In this document: in pieces, positions 35,401 through 43,840 of the stretch
How the letters are laid out: each line of letters starts with the position of its first letter
Position numbering within the stretch: position 1 is the stretch's first letter
NCBI GenBank assembly: GCA_016841875.1
Contig: JAENYG010000025.1
Location: 1-47,283, forward strand
Source of the DNA: Syntrophomonas sp.
Lineage (GTDB): Bacteria > Bacillota > Syntrophomonadia > Syntrophomonadales > Syntrophomonadaceae
Direction: 5' to 3'
Length of the DNA stretch: 47,283 nucleotides
Program-made: the position numbers and the translations under genes
Notes under the pieces: model-generated
The model's input: only the letters and a program-made list of their open reading frames with translations
Told to the model about the DNA's origin: nothing
Database searches by the model: none

Positions 35401-35992
35401 CCTCCACCAGTTCATGGGAGATAGCATATATTCCCCCCATGGGTTCGGTCATGCGAAAGCCATAGAAAGCCTCCAGTATGGGCGCTCCCAGCATATGCGC
35501 TACACTGTCTATACCCAGATAGCGGCTCAGACTGCCCAGAACCATATCATAATTACCTTGAATAGGAGTGATCAGGCTTTCCAGCCAGGTACTGTCGATA
35601 CCGGGGCCCTCTGGGGTAGCCATTTTGGCGCTGAATATCAAGAGATCTGCTTCCAGCCGTTTGCTGATTTCCAGCAAGGCCCGGATACTTGAACCGCGCC
35701 CGCTTATCTCAGCCGGCATGACAAACTCCAGATGCGGATGTTTTAAATGCAGCCCTTGTATCAGGTCTAATGTTTCTCTACCGGAATAATCCCCTGCACA
35801 TACAATCAACTGCCTTCTGCCAATCCAGGAGTCCAGAACCTCGTCGATAGATTCGAGCACTTCCAGTAGTTTGTGACTTTCTTTATTGAAAGGTATTCCT
35901 ATTATCAGGTCATAGCTGGCCAGTTGTTTAAGCCGGGGATAGATTTCTTCCATAGTTTGATCAAATATTTCTTCAGTATTTAAATGGGTCAA
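32465..35992 (-). CDS. Glycosyltransferase-GH130 phosphorylase fusion
   Basis: A 1175-residue protein. The first 300 residues look like a GT-A glycosyltransferase related to the mannosyl-3-phosphoglycerate/glucosylglycerate synthase group (IIGIPFNKES, ISGRGSSIRALLEIS, PMGGIYAIS, HGIDFWILTRAL). A long helical middle part (about 300-850) has no family I know. The last 300 residues are a five-bladed propeller of GH130: NPGSLRIGDKVYLFYRAVG, GCEDPRLIQVGDRIFMLYTAYDG, IYHRIEPS, GAGAQPIKTKHGWLLIYHG and LVYYGAADTSIGVATA. GH130 enzymes mostly phosphorolyse or hydrolyse beta-mannosides. I choose TTG 35992 for the GGGGG site eight bases upstream; another TTG lies at 36019. It probably makes and recycles a mannan-like polymer with the manC-manB-GT4 products; this is inference. 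Confidence 0.82.
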   Translation of the reverse strand: MTHLNTEEIFDQTMEEIYPRLKQLASYDLIIGIPFNKESHKLLEVLESIDEVLDSWIGRRQLIVCAGDYSGRETLDLIQGLHLKHPHLEFVMPAEISGRGSSIRALLEISKRLEADLLIFSAKMATPEGPGIDSTWLESLITPIQGNYDMVLGSLSRYLGIDSVAHMLGAPILEAFYGFRMTEPMGGIYAISHELVEEMAHEAIFWGNRIQGHGIDFWILTRALCWNKCICEINIGSEQVPHSLEKRNQVFCDTVLTVFEAIKRDSAIWMQDKLVLKVADRLARSTRKQSDVITHPLPLLISNFTAGYQAYKPLFDKYDEGKKLQHLANLPEHRFNFDDQLWVTILFDFMVAYTFEAEEEQMNLCSAMTSLYNGRVASYAVEIQQFKDKLNESGFEEKEEFLARKMDAVRRRLITVVWSMKSDFIKEWISRTEQCKPPLVPLGYMEYVPGKPIVIPKKIMGKDKRLVETDHIFKALRKQYQDSFNIFMTEGLGLASDASNQEMTAAVEQFMENLEEMLGALLPGDLHKREGMQQFVETLFNLLPKHKMFTVHSDILREMLVRFPPVNLMIPLGYYKPADLIDEMGTRDAVTFSNLIETRAYSDRDLEWLANTLKPESFEWVDIKPIILNEDLHMGILSRGKISYSNHITARIPIKPLEYDSGGKYPRIRYFTSVVRRMVIAEHYSQLFRRIVSERKNIGSRLYNSVMGLTKGDDFSAHNIFENYHHRGLVEKIRYLADKLAGDGQDNRVRLLRLAADSYSLAQVMEDNSFLTCSAWSWASFSFKGGKTNPGPWTTSVENRWFNHDFLEILYQQLGYDVDNIMQIIYRLVQSGESSQNLLDTLLPARPKDVTVVVQEPTDKPSKHLVRYERNPILEPIKEHYWESQYVLNPGSLRIGDKVYLFYRAVGDDDVSHIGLAVTDGYKVLKRLPEPIFSPAIPEEKMGCEDPRLIQVGDRIFMLYTAYDGNIAQIAAASILVDDLVCERYWSWRRDGLAFKNIWDKDAILFPEKINGKYVIYHRIEPSIWVTYMNEIKFPIKEKHAIIVGPRPGRMWDSLKIGAGAQPIKTKHGWLLIYHGVDYNYVYSLGVLLVDLQNPQKIIYRSPNPILEPEEDYEVGLSGAWVPNVVFTCGAVGAEDKEVLGDNDEVLVYYGAADTSIGVATATVGELIPEEFRVN

Positions 35993-36285
35993 TTTAATTT
36001 CCCCCTTGTTGCACTTCAATAATCTTTAAATAATATGCGCATTTTCAGGTTTTAATATTTAAGCAAACTCAATATTTAATATAAGATATGCCATGGGCTC
36101 AGTTATTTTGATTCACCAAAAATACAAGGGGGACAATTCTTCTGGCGCACCCAAATATTCTTGGTGGGTCACAAGAACCATCCCCATTGGTACTGTGGAT
36201 TGTTGTTGATTGATTTAAGCGAAACGCAGACTTTTGTTTAACACGATTTGCTATGCCCTCCATTACATACTTGCATAGATCATTT

Positions 36286-38082
36286 CTAAATCATTTCTTC
36301 CAGCTCTGTTACCAGCCGGCCAAAATACTGCAGGGCTTTGTCAACTGGCTCTGGAGTAGTTAGATCTACCCCGGCTTTCTGCAGCAGGTTAACCGGATAA
36401 TCATAAGAACCTGAGCTCAGGAACTCCAGATAACGATCCACTGCCGGTTGGCCTTCTTCCATTATCATTTCCTTAATGGCGGTGGCGGCCGAAAACCCGG
36501 TAGCATATTTATATACATAAAAAGCTGAATAGAAATGGGGTATCCTGGCCCATTCCATATCGATCTCCTTATCCAGGACTACCTCCGGTCCGTAATAGAG
36601 AGTGTTGAGATCTCGGTAAATACGGCACAGAGCGTCCGGAGTCAAAGCCTGGCCTGCTTCTACCTGCTCATGCACAATTTTTTCAAATTCTGCAAACATA
36701 GTCTGCCGGTACACGGTGCCCCGGAACTGCTCTAGATAATGATTTATCAAAAACATTTTTTCCCTGGGATCGGAGCTTTTTTTAAGCAGGTAGTCTATGA
36801 GCAGGGATTCATTTACCGTTGAGGCAACTTCTGCTACGAATATTGAATACTGGCTGTAAATATAGGGCTGAGCCTGATTAGAATAATAGGTATGCATGGA
36901 GTGACCCATTTCATGGGCCAGGGTAAAAACATCATCCAGTTTATTATCATAATTTAGGAGCACATAAGGGTGGCTGTCATACGAACCCCAGGAATATGCT
37001 CCGCTGGTTTTTCCTTCGTTTTCATAGACATCGATCCATCCAGATTCAAGTCCTTCTTTCAGTGCGGATAGGTATTTACTGCCCAGGGGAGAAAGGCCTT
37101 GGAGCACATTATTCTTGGCTTCTTCATAATCTACTTCCAACTTAAATTCTTTGACCAGCGGGGTATAGATATCATACATGTGAAGTTCATCCAGTCCCAG
37201 CATTTTTTTACGCAGTTTCATGTACCGGTACATGTGATCCATATTATTATGTACCGATTTTATCAAGTTATCATATACTTCCGGGAAAATGTTATCCTGA
37301 TCCAGGGAAGCCTGCAGGGCGGAATTATATTTTCTAGCCCGGGCATAAAAAATATCTGTTTTCACACTCGAACTCAGGGTACTGGCCAGAGTGTTGCGCA
37401 TTTTGGTATAAGAATCATAAAGGCCTGCAAAGGCTTCCTTCCTTACCTTACGGTCGCTGCTTTCCATCAATCTTCCATAACGGCCCTTGGTCAGTTCAAT
37501 ATCTTCACCCTTCTCATCTTTTATTACCGGGAACTTAATATCAGCATTATTGAACATGGTAAAGATGTTTTTAGGAGCGATTGAAAGGTCTGCCGACATA
37601 GCCAGTATCTTTTCTTCCGCTGAGGATAATATGTGTTCTTTCTGCCGCAGCAGTTCATCAAAAAATTTACGGTACAGCTCCAGATCACGGTTCTGGGCTG
37701 CAAAATCCTGGAGTTTTTCCTCAGGAATAGCAATAATTTCAGGAACTACATAAGATGTAGCACTCCCTACCTGCACCATAATTCCCTGAGCCCGGTCAAA
37801 GAGGGTCTGATAATGGGTATTGGTATTGTCTTCATCTTTGCGCATTTTGGCATATACAAACAAAGCCTCAATCCTACGGTTAACCTGTTCCAATAACCCG
37901 AGGACCGCAAGCAGTTTTTCCGCTGATTCTCCCAGGGTACCCATGTGCTTTTCAATTTCCTGTACCTGTTCTTTGAGCTCGCTAAAGTCCTTCTCCCAAT
38001 CCTCTTCATTGCTGTATATGTCTTCCAGCTTCCACTTGTGTCTGGCGTCAATTTCTTCTCTTTTTTTTGCTTTACCGCTCAC
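36286..38082 (-). CDS. pepF: Oligoendopeptidase F
   Basis: A 598-residue M3B zinc peptidase. The N-terminus KWKLEDIYSNEEDWEKDF is the standard PepF start, and the catalytic HEMGHSMHTYY (HExxH, about residue 380) and the downstream FVAEVASTVNESLL with the third zinc ligand are intact. It cleaves peptides of about 7-17 residues in the cytoplasm. I set the start at GTG 38082, five bases after GAGGAGGT; a longer reading to 38121 has no ribosome site. Single gene, with free space on both sides. Confidence 0.95.
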   Translation of the reverse strand: MSGKAKKREEIDARHKWKLEDIYSNEEDWEKDFSELKEQVQEIEKHMGTLGESAEKLLAVLGLLEQVNRRIEALFVYAKMRKDEDNTNTHYQTLFDRAQGIMVQVGSATSYVVPEIIAIPEEKLQDFAAQNRDLELYRKFFDELLRQKEHILSSAEEKILAMSADLSIAPKNIFTMFNNADIKFPVIKDEKGEDIELTKGRYGRLMESSDRKVRKEAFAGLYDSYTKMRNTLASTLSSSVKTDIFYARARKYNSALQASLDQDNIFPEVYDNLIKSVHNNMDHMYRYMKLRKKMLGLDELHMYDIYTPLVKEFKLEVDYEEAKNNVLQGLSPLGSKYLSALKEGLESGWIDVYENEGKTSGAYSWGSYDSHPYVLLNYDNKLDDVFTLAHEMGHSMHTYYSNQAQPYIYSQYSIFVAEVASTVNESLLIDYLLKKSSDPREKMFLINHYLEQFRGTVYRQTMFAEFEKIVHEQVEAGQALTPDALCRIYRDLNTLYYGPEVVLDKEIDMEWARIPHFYSAFYVYKYATGFSAATAIKEMIMEEGQPAVDRYLEFLSSGSYDYPVNLLQKAGVDLTTPEPVDKALQYFGRLVTELEEMI

Positions 38083-38207
38083 GATATACCTCCTCAAATA
38101 TATAAATATTAGGGTTAACACTTTATTTTTTTCCGGGAATTAAACTATTATACCCTTTTTGATATGAAAGATGAGAAAGGAATTTGCCTACTTAATACTG
38201 ACGATTG

Positions 38208-38240
38208 AAATAAGTTCGGTACCAGGTACCGAACTTATTT
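38208..38240 (-). terminator. Palindromic terminator after TRAP operon
   Basis: A perfect 16-bp inverted repeat (AAATAAGTTCGGTACC at 38208-38223 and its complement at 38225-38240) separated by one base. It starts four bases after the stop codon of the TRAP permease gene. On the minus strand the right arm ends in TTATTT, so it should work as an intrinsic terminator. Confidence 0.7.
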
Positions 38241-38244
38241 AGGC

Positions 38245-40215
38245 TTATCTTCTTAGTTTGTATATTTGCATGAGAAAGGCTGTTCCCAGCAGAATCAGAC
38301 CTATTAAGTCAGTCCTGATATTAGGATCTATCATGAGCAGCCCACCGGCAAAGAACATAATCCTTTCTAACCAGCCAGCCCGGGTAATAAAATAGGCTGA
38401 TACGGATGCAGCAACACCCAGCATGCCGATAATGGAAGTTGTTATTATTAACATAACTGCAGGCAGGGTGGTATTTACCATTAATAAAGCCGGAGATAGC
38501 ACAAATATATAGGGTATCAGAAAAGCAGCGATGGCCAGCTTGGAGGCATTTAAGCCTGTTTTCATCGGATTACTCCGAGCTATACCAGAAGCAGCAAAGG
38601 CTGCTAGTGCAACCGGTGGAGTAACATCTGCAATTATCCCAAAATAAAAAGTGAACATGTGGGCGGCAATGACTGGTACACCCATTTGTATAATAGTTGG
38701 GGCAGCAATGGTAGACGTAATAACATAATTAGCTGTGGTAGGCACACCCATACCCAGTACTATAGATGTGATCATGGTAAAGAATAGGGTCGGCAGCAAT
38801 TGGCCCTGAGCCATATCAATTAATACTGATCCCAGTTTAAGTCCCAGTCCGGTTTTGGTAACCACACCTATTATTATACCTGCTGTAGCACAGGCAATAA
38901 TAACACCCAAAGCTGCTCTGGCTCCGTCTTCCAAACCTTGAACAATATCCCGCCAGGATATTCTGGTCGATGAACGCAGCATGGAGGCGGCAATAGTTAG
39001 CCCTATGGCCCATAATGCTGCACGCATGGGAGTCTTACCGCTTACCAGCATCCAGATGATAGCCATAAGGGGTATGGCCAGGTGTCCTTTTTCTCTGAGC
39101 ACCTTACTGATTCGAGGAAGTTGATTCCTTGGTATCCCTCTTAATCCTTCTTTCCTGGCTTCAAAATGAACACAGAGCATAACCCCGGTAAAGTAAAGGA
39201 GCGCTGGGATAATTGCTGCTTTTACCACTTGAACATAAGGAATCCCAACAAATTCAGCCATTAAAAAGGCCGCCGCTCCCATTATGGGAGGCATAAGCTG
39301 GCCTCCGGTTGATGCCGCTGCTTCAACGGCACCTGCAAATTCCGGTTTGTAACCAAGTTTTTTCATCATCGGTATAGTCAAGCTTCCAGTGCCAGCTACA
39401 TTGGCAACTGAACTGCCGGAGATGGTTCCCATCAATCCACTGGATATAACCGCCACTTTCGCCGGTCCCCCTCTGGCCCATCCAGCAATGCTGTTGGCCA
39501 GATCAATAAAAAACTTGCCTAATCCAGTTTTCTCGAGATAGGCCCCAAAAAGAATAAATAGAAATATGAACGTCGCTGAGACTCCCAGGGGTATACCGAA
39601 TACCCCTTCTGTAGTGAAATAAAGATGCCCGGCCAGACTGGATAGACTAACTCCTCGGTGGGCAAAGGCCCCCGGTATGCTGGGCCCGGCGAAAGCATAA
39701 GCCAGGAATACACTGGCTACAATTACAATAGGCCACCCTACTACCCGCCTGGCAGCTTCCAGTACCAGAAGAACTCCCAGAATACCTATGACCATATCCA
39801 GGTTGGTGGGAAGTCCAGAGCGGTAGACGAGCTGCTGATAGAAAAAAACCACATAAAGAGGTATTGCTGCAGCAATAACAGCCAGCACAGCATCTACAGG
39901 ATGCATGCTATCCCGGGACCAGGATTTGCGGCTGGGATATAATATAAAAACTAGAGCCATGGCAAATGACAGGTGTATGGCTCTTTGAATATGAGCATCA
40001 AATACCCCAAACATACCGGTATACACTTGAAATAAGGAAAAACTTATCGCTATTATCGATACTATCCATTTCCAAAGTCCTTCATAACGCCGATAGTTAG
40101 ACTCCATGTCATATTGGGCCATAAACTTATCCAAATCAACCGACTCTTCACCGGCTAAAATATTTTCCTGGGCAAGTATTTCATCCTGTGCTGCGATGTT
40201 TTCTTGGTCAGTCAC
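38245..40215 (-). CDS. TRAP transporter fused permease (TAXI type)
   Basis: A 656-residue membrane protein with about 16-18 helices, fusing the small (DctQ, 4TM-like) and large (DctM, 12TM) TRAP subunits. The large-subunit part has GSSVANVAGTGSLTIPMMKKLGYKPEFAGAVEAAASTGGQLMPPIMGAAAFLMAE-like sequence (in pieces: SGSSVANVAGTG, AASTGGQLMPPIMG) and LGMGVPTTANYVI, typical of 4TM/12TM fusions. It imports organic acids or similar solutes with a sodium or proton gradient, working with the binding protein at 40748. It overlaps the DUF1850 gene by eight bases. Substrate unknown; TAXI systems are often linked to glutamate, 2-oxoglutarate or other dicarboxylates. Confidence 0.95.
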   Translation of the reverse strand: MTDQENIAAQDEILAQENILAGEESVDLDKFMAQYDMESNYRRYEGLWKWIVSIIAISFSLFQVYTGMFGVFDAHIQRAIHLSFAMALVFILYPSRKSWSRDSMHPVDAVLAVIAAAIPLYVVFFYQQLVYRSGLPTNLDMVIGILGVLLVLEAARRVVGWPIVIVASVFLAYAFAGPSIPGAFAHRGVSLSSLAGHLYFTTEGVFGIPLGVSATFIFLFILFGAYLEKTGLGKFFIDLANSIAGWARGGPAKVAVISSGLMGTISGSSVANVAGTGSLTIPMMKKLGYKPEFAGAVEAAASTGGQLMPPIMGAAAFLMAEFVGIPYVQVVKAAIIPALLYFTGVMLCVHFEARKEGLRGIPRNQLPRISKVLREKGHLAIPLMAIIWMLVSGKTPMRAALWAIGLTIAASMLRSSTRISWRDIVQGLEDGARAALGVIIACATAGIIIGVVTKTGLGLKLGSVLIDMAQGQLLPTLFFTMITSIVLGMGVPTTANYVITSTIAAPTIIQMGVPVIAAHMFTFYFGIIADVTPPVALAAFAASGIARSNPMKTGLNASKLAIAAFLIPYIFVLSPALLMVNTTLPAVMLIITTSIIGMLGVAASVSAYFITRAGWLERIMFFAGGLLMIDPNIRTDLIGLILLGTAFLMQIYKLRR

Positions 40216-40729
40216 TGTAAGTCCTCCTGATAAATTCCCCTATAATTTCCCGGGCAGAATAATGCTTTACTTCCACTACCAGTAAAGCTCCAGATTCAAA
40301 ATAATCCTGGAAACTATAACACTTTCCATCATAGGACAACTCTTGATGGGCAAGAGTTATAAACCCAATGTTAATCCGATCAAATCTGCGGTTTATCCCA
40401 GTAAGTACGTACTTACCATCTATGTGTTTCAGGTCTCCCTCTCCCGGTAAAAAAGGCAGACCTACACCGAAAGATTGATATGTAGTAGAAGTCAGGAGTA
40501 ATTGATTGTCCGGTGCAACAGCAAAATGCTCCTGCACCGGGGTTTTTTGCACTGAGTGAATATATTTATAATCAAATTCTTGCTCATCGAGCATAGGTAT
40601 AATCAATACTTCGTCTCCCTGCTGCTCGCTTATAACCAGTACTGGTATCTGAAGTATCGAAGCAGTTAGATATATAAGTAAGATTATTCCTGTGGCCGAA
40701 ATTACCAGCCACCTTCGATTTAGAGTCAT
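40208..40729 (-). CDS. DUF1850 protein of TRAP operon
   Basis: A 173-residue protein with an N-terminal membrane helix (about 8-28) and a DUF1850 domain: FDYKYIHSVQKTPVQEHF is its hallmark, then TTYQSFGVGLPF and INIGFITLAHQEL. DUF1850 genes are nearly always between a TAXI binding protein and a fused TRAP permease, as here, and are probably an accessory part of the transporter on the outer face of the membrane. It lies 18 bases after the binding protein gene and overlaps the permease start by eight bases, so the three are coupled. Confidence 0.9.
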   Translation of the reverse strand: MTLNRRWLVISATGIILLIYLTASILQIPVLVISEQQGDEVLIIPMLDEQEFDYKYIHSVQKTPVQEHFAVAPDNQLLLTSTTYQSFGVGLPFLPGEGDLKHIDGKYVLTGINRRFDRINIGFITLAHQELSYDGKCYSFQDYFESGALLVVEVKHYSAREIIGEFIRRTYSD

Positions 40730-40747
40730 TTATATCATCTGATTCCT

Positions 40748-41740
40748 TTATGATTTTTCGTTAAAGTATTTTTCTGCACCTGGATGAAGCGGTATTGAAA
40801 TACCTTCCTGAGCAGTCTCCAGAGTTATCTGTTTGCCTGCCGCATGAGCTGCTCCCAGCTTATCCAGATTTTCATATATAGCCTTGGTGATATTATAAGC
40901 CATTTCCTCGCTCATTTTATCAGTAGCAACCAGCATAGCTTTTACAGCCAGAGTATCTACATCAGCTGCCGTACCATATACATCAGCAGGTATAGTAACC
41001 TTGGTATAAAAAGGATAATCAGCAACCAGCTGGTCAGCTACTTCTGCATCGATTGAAAGGAGAACTACTTCGTTCTGGGCAGAAAGATCAAGAACTGCGG
41101 ATGTCGGAGTTCCAGCAGTAATGAAAGCAGCATCGATATTACCATCCTTTAACCCAGCTGCAGCCTCAGCAAAAGATAAATACTGGGGATCAATATCTTC
41201 ATAGGAAAAGCCATAGCCTGCGAGAATCTGGCGAGCATTTGCTTCAACTCCGCTGCCAGCAGCACCTACAGCAATTTTCTTGCCAGCAAAGTCGGCAACA
41301 CTGGTTATGCCGGTATTTTGTGTAGTTATGATCTGGCATACCTCAGGATAAAGCGTTGCCAGAGCTTTTAATCCTTCGATCTTACCCTGCTCCTGGAAAA
41401 GTTCTATTCCCAGATCAGCGTAATAGGAAACATCGTTCTGAACAAAAGCCAAATCAAGCTCACCCTGGTTCAGCATATTGATGTTAGCAGCCGATGCTCC
41501 GGTAGATTCCGCGGTAGCATTAACTCCAGGAATATTAGCCTTAAGAATCTCGGCTATAGCTCCTCCCAGCGGATAATACGTCCCAGCAGTTCCACCCGTA
41601 CCTATATTGATAAATACGGTTTCCGCTTTTTCGTCTGTTGCTTCGGGTTCGGTCGTTTGTTTTTCACAACCAATAATCAAGGTTGCCATCAAGGACAACA
41701 CCAGCACAAGTACCAGACCTCGTTTAGCAAATCTGTACAT
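40748..41740 (-). CDS. TAXI family TRAP solute-binding lipoprotein
   Basis: A 330-residue binding protein with a lipoprotein signal (basic start, hydrophobic core, lipobox LIIGC at about residues 21-25). The mature part begins with an acidic linker and then INIGTGGTAGTYYPLGGAIAEIL, the TAXI family signature, followed by STGASAANINMLNQGELDLAFVQNDV and GKKIAVGAAGSGVEANARQIL. It is tethered to the outer face of the membrane and delivers solute to the fused permease. It is the first gene of a three-gene minus-strand operon; a promoter candidate and palindromic operator lie upstream. Confidence 0.95.
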   Translation of the reverse strand: MYRFAKRGLVLVLVLSLMATLIIGCEKQTTEPEATDEKAETVFINIGTGGTAGTYYPLGGAIAEILKANIPGVNATAESTGASAANINMLNQGELDLAFVQNDVSYYADLGIELFQEQGKIEGLKALATLYPEVCQIITTQNTGITSVADFAGKKIAVGAAGSGVEANARQILAGYGFSYEDIDPQYLSFAEAAAGLKDGNIDAAFITAGTPTSAVLDLSAQNEVVLLSIDAEVADQLVADYPFYTKVTIPADVYGTAADVDTLAVKAMLVATDKMSEEMAYNITKAIYENLDKLGAAHAAGKQITLETAQEGISIPLHPGAEKYFNEKS

Positions 41741-41804
41741 ACCATAACCTCCCTTTTAATCCATACGTCTCAGCAATCAATTACTCCTTTTCTCTACTCA
41801 CCGT

Positions 41805-41824
41805 TTGTATAAGCATGTATACAA
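41805..41824. promoter_or_regulatory. Palindromic operator candidate for TRAP operon
   Basis: TTGTATA (41805-41811) and TATACAA (41818-41824) form a perfect inverted repeat with a six-base spacer. The site lies between the -10 candidate (41836-41841) and the binding protein start, where a repressor would block transcription. The TTGTATAC half-site resembles operators of GntR-type regulators, often linked to TRAP genes. No regulator gene is in the window. Confidence 0.45.
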
Positions 41825-41835
41825 CATTAATAATA

Positions 41836-41864
41836 ATTATACTTGATTTCTGGCTTCCAATAAA
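41836..41864 (-). promoter_or_regulatory. Candidate promoter of TRAP operon
   Basis: On the minus strand TATAAT (41836-41841) is preceded after 17 bases by TTTATT (41859-41864, a weak -35). The perfect -10 about 95 bases before the binding-protein start and the palindrome just downstream support it. Confidence 0.45.
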
Positions 41865-41938
41865 ATGTAATGCTACTAATTATTTTATAGATTTTTTATT
41901 ACCAGTCCAATTCTTCATACCGAAATGGAACAGGCCTG

Positions 41939-41965
41939 TTGAAAAATGGTGAGAAGCAATATAAT
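41939..41965 (+). promoter_or_regulatory. Candidate promoter of ABC operon
   Basis: TTGAAA (41939-41944) followed after 15 bases by a perfect TATAAT (41960-41965), about 60 bases before the start of the ABC ATPase gene. The spacing is short but the -10 is ideal. Confidence 0.5.
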
Positions 41966-42023
41966 GGTGGTATGAGTTTTACAGCTGGTCTCAAGTATAT
42001 ACTTTGGGGGAGGCTTTGGTGGA

Positions 42024-42692
42024 ATGCCTGATTTGTTTAGCTTCGAGAATCTCTACCATGCTTTAGATAATGAACGTATTATAAGGGAATCTGCTGCTGT
42101 AATGGCCGGCCAAATACTAGCCATTCAGGGTCCATCCGGATCAGGCAAATCTACCCTGCTTAAGATGCTGGCCAGACTGCTGCCTTCCGAGAGCGGCAAG
42201 GTATTCTTAACCGGTCATATCTGGACAGAATATACGCCCCAGGAGTGGAGGGTGAAAATCCATTATTACCCACAATACCCGGTCTTGTTTGCTGGAAGTG
42301 TCTTGGGAAATCTTCAAATGCCCTTTACTCTTAGACAGGTACAGTCGACTGCTTTCAATCTGGAGGATGCCTTCACCTTGCTGGATGAGCTTGGCCTCCC
42401 CAGAAGTATAATGGATCAGGAAGCCCGTACTCTGTCAGGGGGGGAAGCGGCACGCTTAGCTTTAATAAGATCATTACTGATTCAACCCACTATCCTGTTG
42501 CTGGATGAACCTACTGCGCATCTGGATAAGGATAGTGCCGGGTGGGTATTGAAGTTGTTAAACAAATGGATTAAGTCTGAGCCAGAAAGAGCAGTAATAA
42601 TAGTAACTCATAATGCTGAAGACTTAAATGAATTTAATGATATAACCGTGCTGCATTTAGGCAGTAGGATCGAGGAGAATAAACATGAGTAA
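42024..42692 (+). CDS. fetA: ABC transporter ATP-binding protein, FetA/YbbL-like
   Basis: A 222-residue ABC ATPase. Walker A QGPSGSGKSTLLKML (about 33-47), a Q-loop YYPQYPVLF, signature LSGGEAARLAL and Walker B TILLLDEPTAHLD are intact, as is the H-loop VTHNAEDL. Paired with the UPF0014 permease downstream (eight-base overlap), it matches the FetAB/YbbLM system, described in E. coli as an iron exporter that helps with oxidative stress. The start ATG 42024 has GGGGGAGG ten bases upstream and a TATAAT promoter before that. Confidence 0.88.
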   Translation: MPDLFSFENLYHALDNERIIRESAAVMAGQILAIQGPSGSGKSTLLKMLARLLPSESGKVFLTGHIWTEYTPQEWRVKIHYYPQYPVLFAGSVLGNLQMPFTLRQVQSTAFNLEDAFTLLDELGLPRSIMDQEARTLSGGEAARLALIRSLLIQPTILLLDEPTAHLDKDSAGWVLKLLNKWIKSEPERAVIIVTHNAEDLNEFNDITVLHLGSRIEENKHE

Positions 42693-43485
42693 TGAATATA
42701 TTCAGATTTCTAATCTTCAGCTGGCTCTAAGTGTTTCCCTGGTATTAATCACCGGCTTGATCTCGGCTTTCCTAAAGCTGGGCCTGTTTAAGTCCCTGGC
42801 CTGGGCCACCGTACGGGCCTTCGTGCAGCTGACCCTGATTGGGTACATTCTGACTTATATTTTTGCACTTAATAACCTGCTGGTTATCATAGGGATACTA
42901 TTGATTATGTGTTTCATAGCCAGCCGGGAAGCCAGTCGGCGTATCAAAGGAACGCCCTTCAATGCTCAGTTGGAAACTTTCCTTTCTCTTACCGCCAGCA
43001 GTTTCATAGTCGGAGTCATTGTGGTAGCCTTGATAATCTCCCCTGAACCCTGGTATTCAGCTCAGGTAATGATACCGATATTCGGTATGTTGATCGGCAA
43101 TTCTATGAACGCCATAGCTTTGTCGCTGGAAAGAGTATACAGTGAAATTCATTCTAATATTGCTCAAGTGGAACAGCTGTTGGCTTTTGGCGCCACTCCC
43201 TGGGAAGCGGTGCGCGATTATGCACGGAAGGCAATTACGGCAGGTATGATGCCAACCATCAATTCCCTCTCGGTAGTGGGTCTGGTCAGTCTCCCGGGCA
43301 TGATGACCGGACAGATCCTGGCCGGAATGAACCCGGTTTCAGCAGTACGGTACCAGTTCGTAGTAATGGTTATGATCGCAGCTGCAGTAGCCATCGGATG
43401 TCTGGCCATAATCGGTCTGGCTTATAAGAAAATGTTCAACCAGGACCAGGCTTTAGTCCATTCCATGTACCACAGCCACTCATAA
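42685..43485 (+). CDS. fetB: ABC transporter permease, FetB/YbbM-like (UPF0014)
   Basis: A 266-residue membrane protein of the UPF0014 family with about seven helices. It shows the hallmark ASREASRRIKGTPF near 95, MIPIFGMLIGNSMNAIALSLER and the cytoplasmic coupling segment LLAFGATPWEAVRDYARKAI, followed by LPGMMTGQILAGMNP. It forms the membrane part of the FetAB/YbbLM exporter with the preceding ATPase. The two genes overlap by eight bases and are one operon. Family firm; substrate (iron) inferred from E. coli. Confidence 0.9.
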   Translation: MSNEYIQISNLQLALSVSLVLITGLISAFLKLGLFKSLAWATVRAFVQLTLIGYILTYIFALNNLLVIIGILLIMCFIASREASRRIKGTPFNAQLETFLSLTASSFIVGVIVVALIISPEPWYSAQVMIPIFGMLIGNSMNAIALSLERVYSEIHSNIAQVEQLLAFGATPWEAVRDYARKAITAGMMPTINSLSVVGLVSLPGMMTGQILAGMNPVSAVRYQFVVMVMIAAAVAIGCLAIIGLAYKKMFNQDQALVHSMYHSHS

Positions 43486-43493
43486 TATACCCA

Positions 43494-43720
43494 GGGACAT
43501 TCCTACAAACAAGGTACTCAAAGAAGGTGTGTCCCCTGACCTTAGCCCGAGACTCTCATCCTCCTTCCCGCCATTCGTTATATCTCCTAAAGAACTCCGT
43601 GCTCTTAACCAGGTGTGTCCCTGTTCCTTGACCCGAGAATTCCATATTCACTTCCCACCATCCACGAAATCCACTTTGATAACTCCGTGGTACTTCACCT
43701 GGTGTGTCCCCTGACCTTGA
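43494..43720. repeat. GGGACA-type repeats, inverted orientation
   Basis: One full unit at 43494-43535 (GGGACATTCCTAC...GGTGTGTCCC; read on the minus strand it is the usual GGGACACACC...GGAATGTCCC). Two further half-units GGTGTGTCCC lie near 43613 and 43701, each followed by the complement of the AAGG leader seen in other copies. Three copies of AACTCCGTG-like sequence precede some halves. Confidence 0.75.
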
Positions 43721-43740
43721 CTACACCAAGACCTGGTGTG

Positions 43741-43781
43741 AATGGGACGCGGGGACAGGTTCCTTGTCCCCGCGTCCCATT
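43741..43781. repeat. GC-rich perfect hairpin
   Basis: AATGGGACGCGGGGACA (43741-43757) and its exact complement (43765-43781) with a 7-base loop: a 17-bp perfect stem. TTTG follows, so it may also act as terminator for the ABC operon. The GGGGACAGGTTCC portion recalls the GGGGACGGTTCT core of the larger palindromes. Confidence 0.75.
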
Positions 43782-43840
43782 TGTTCCGTGAAACTAGTAA
43801 CCTTTCTATTATATTCTCATAGGATAACAGAGGAAACACA

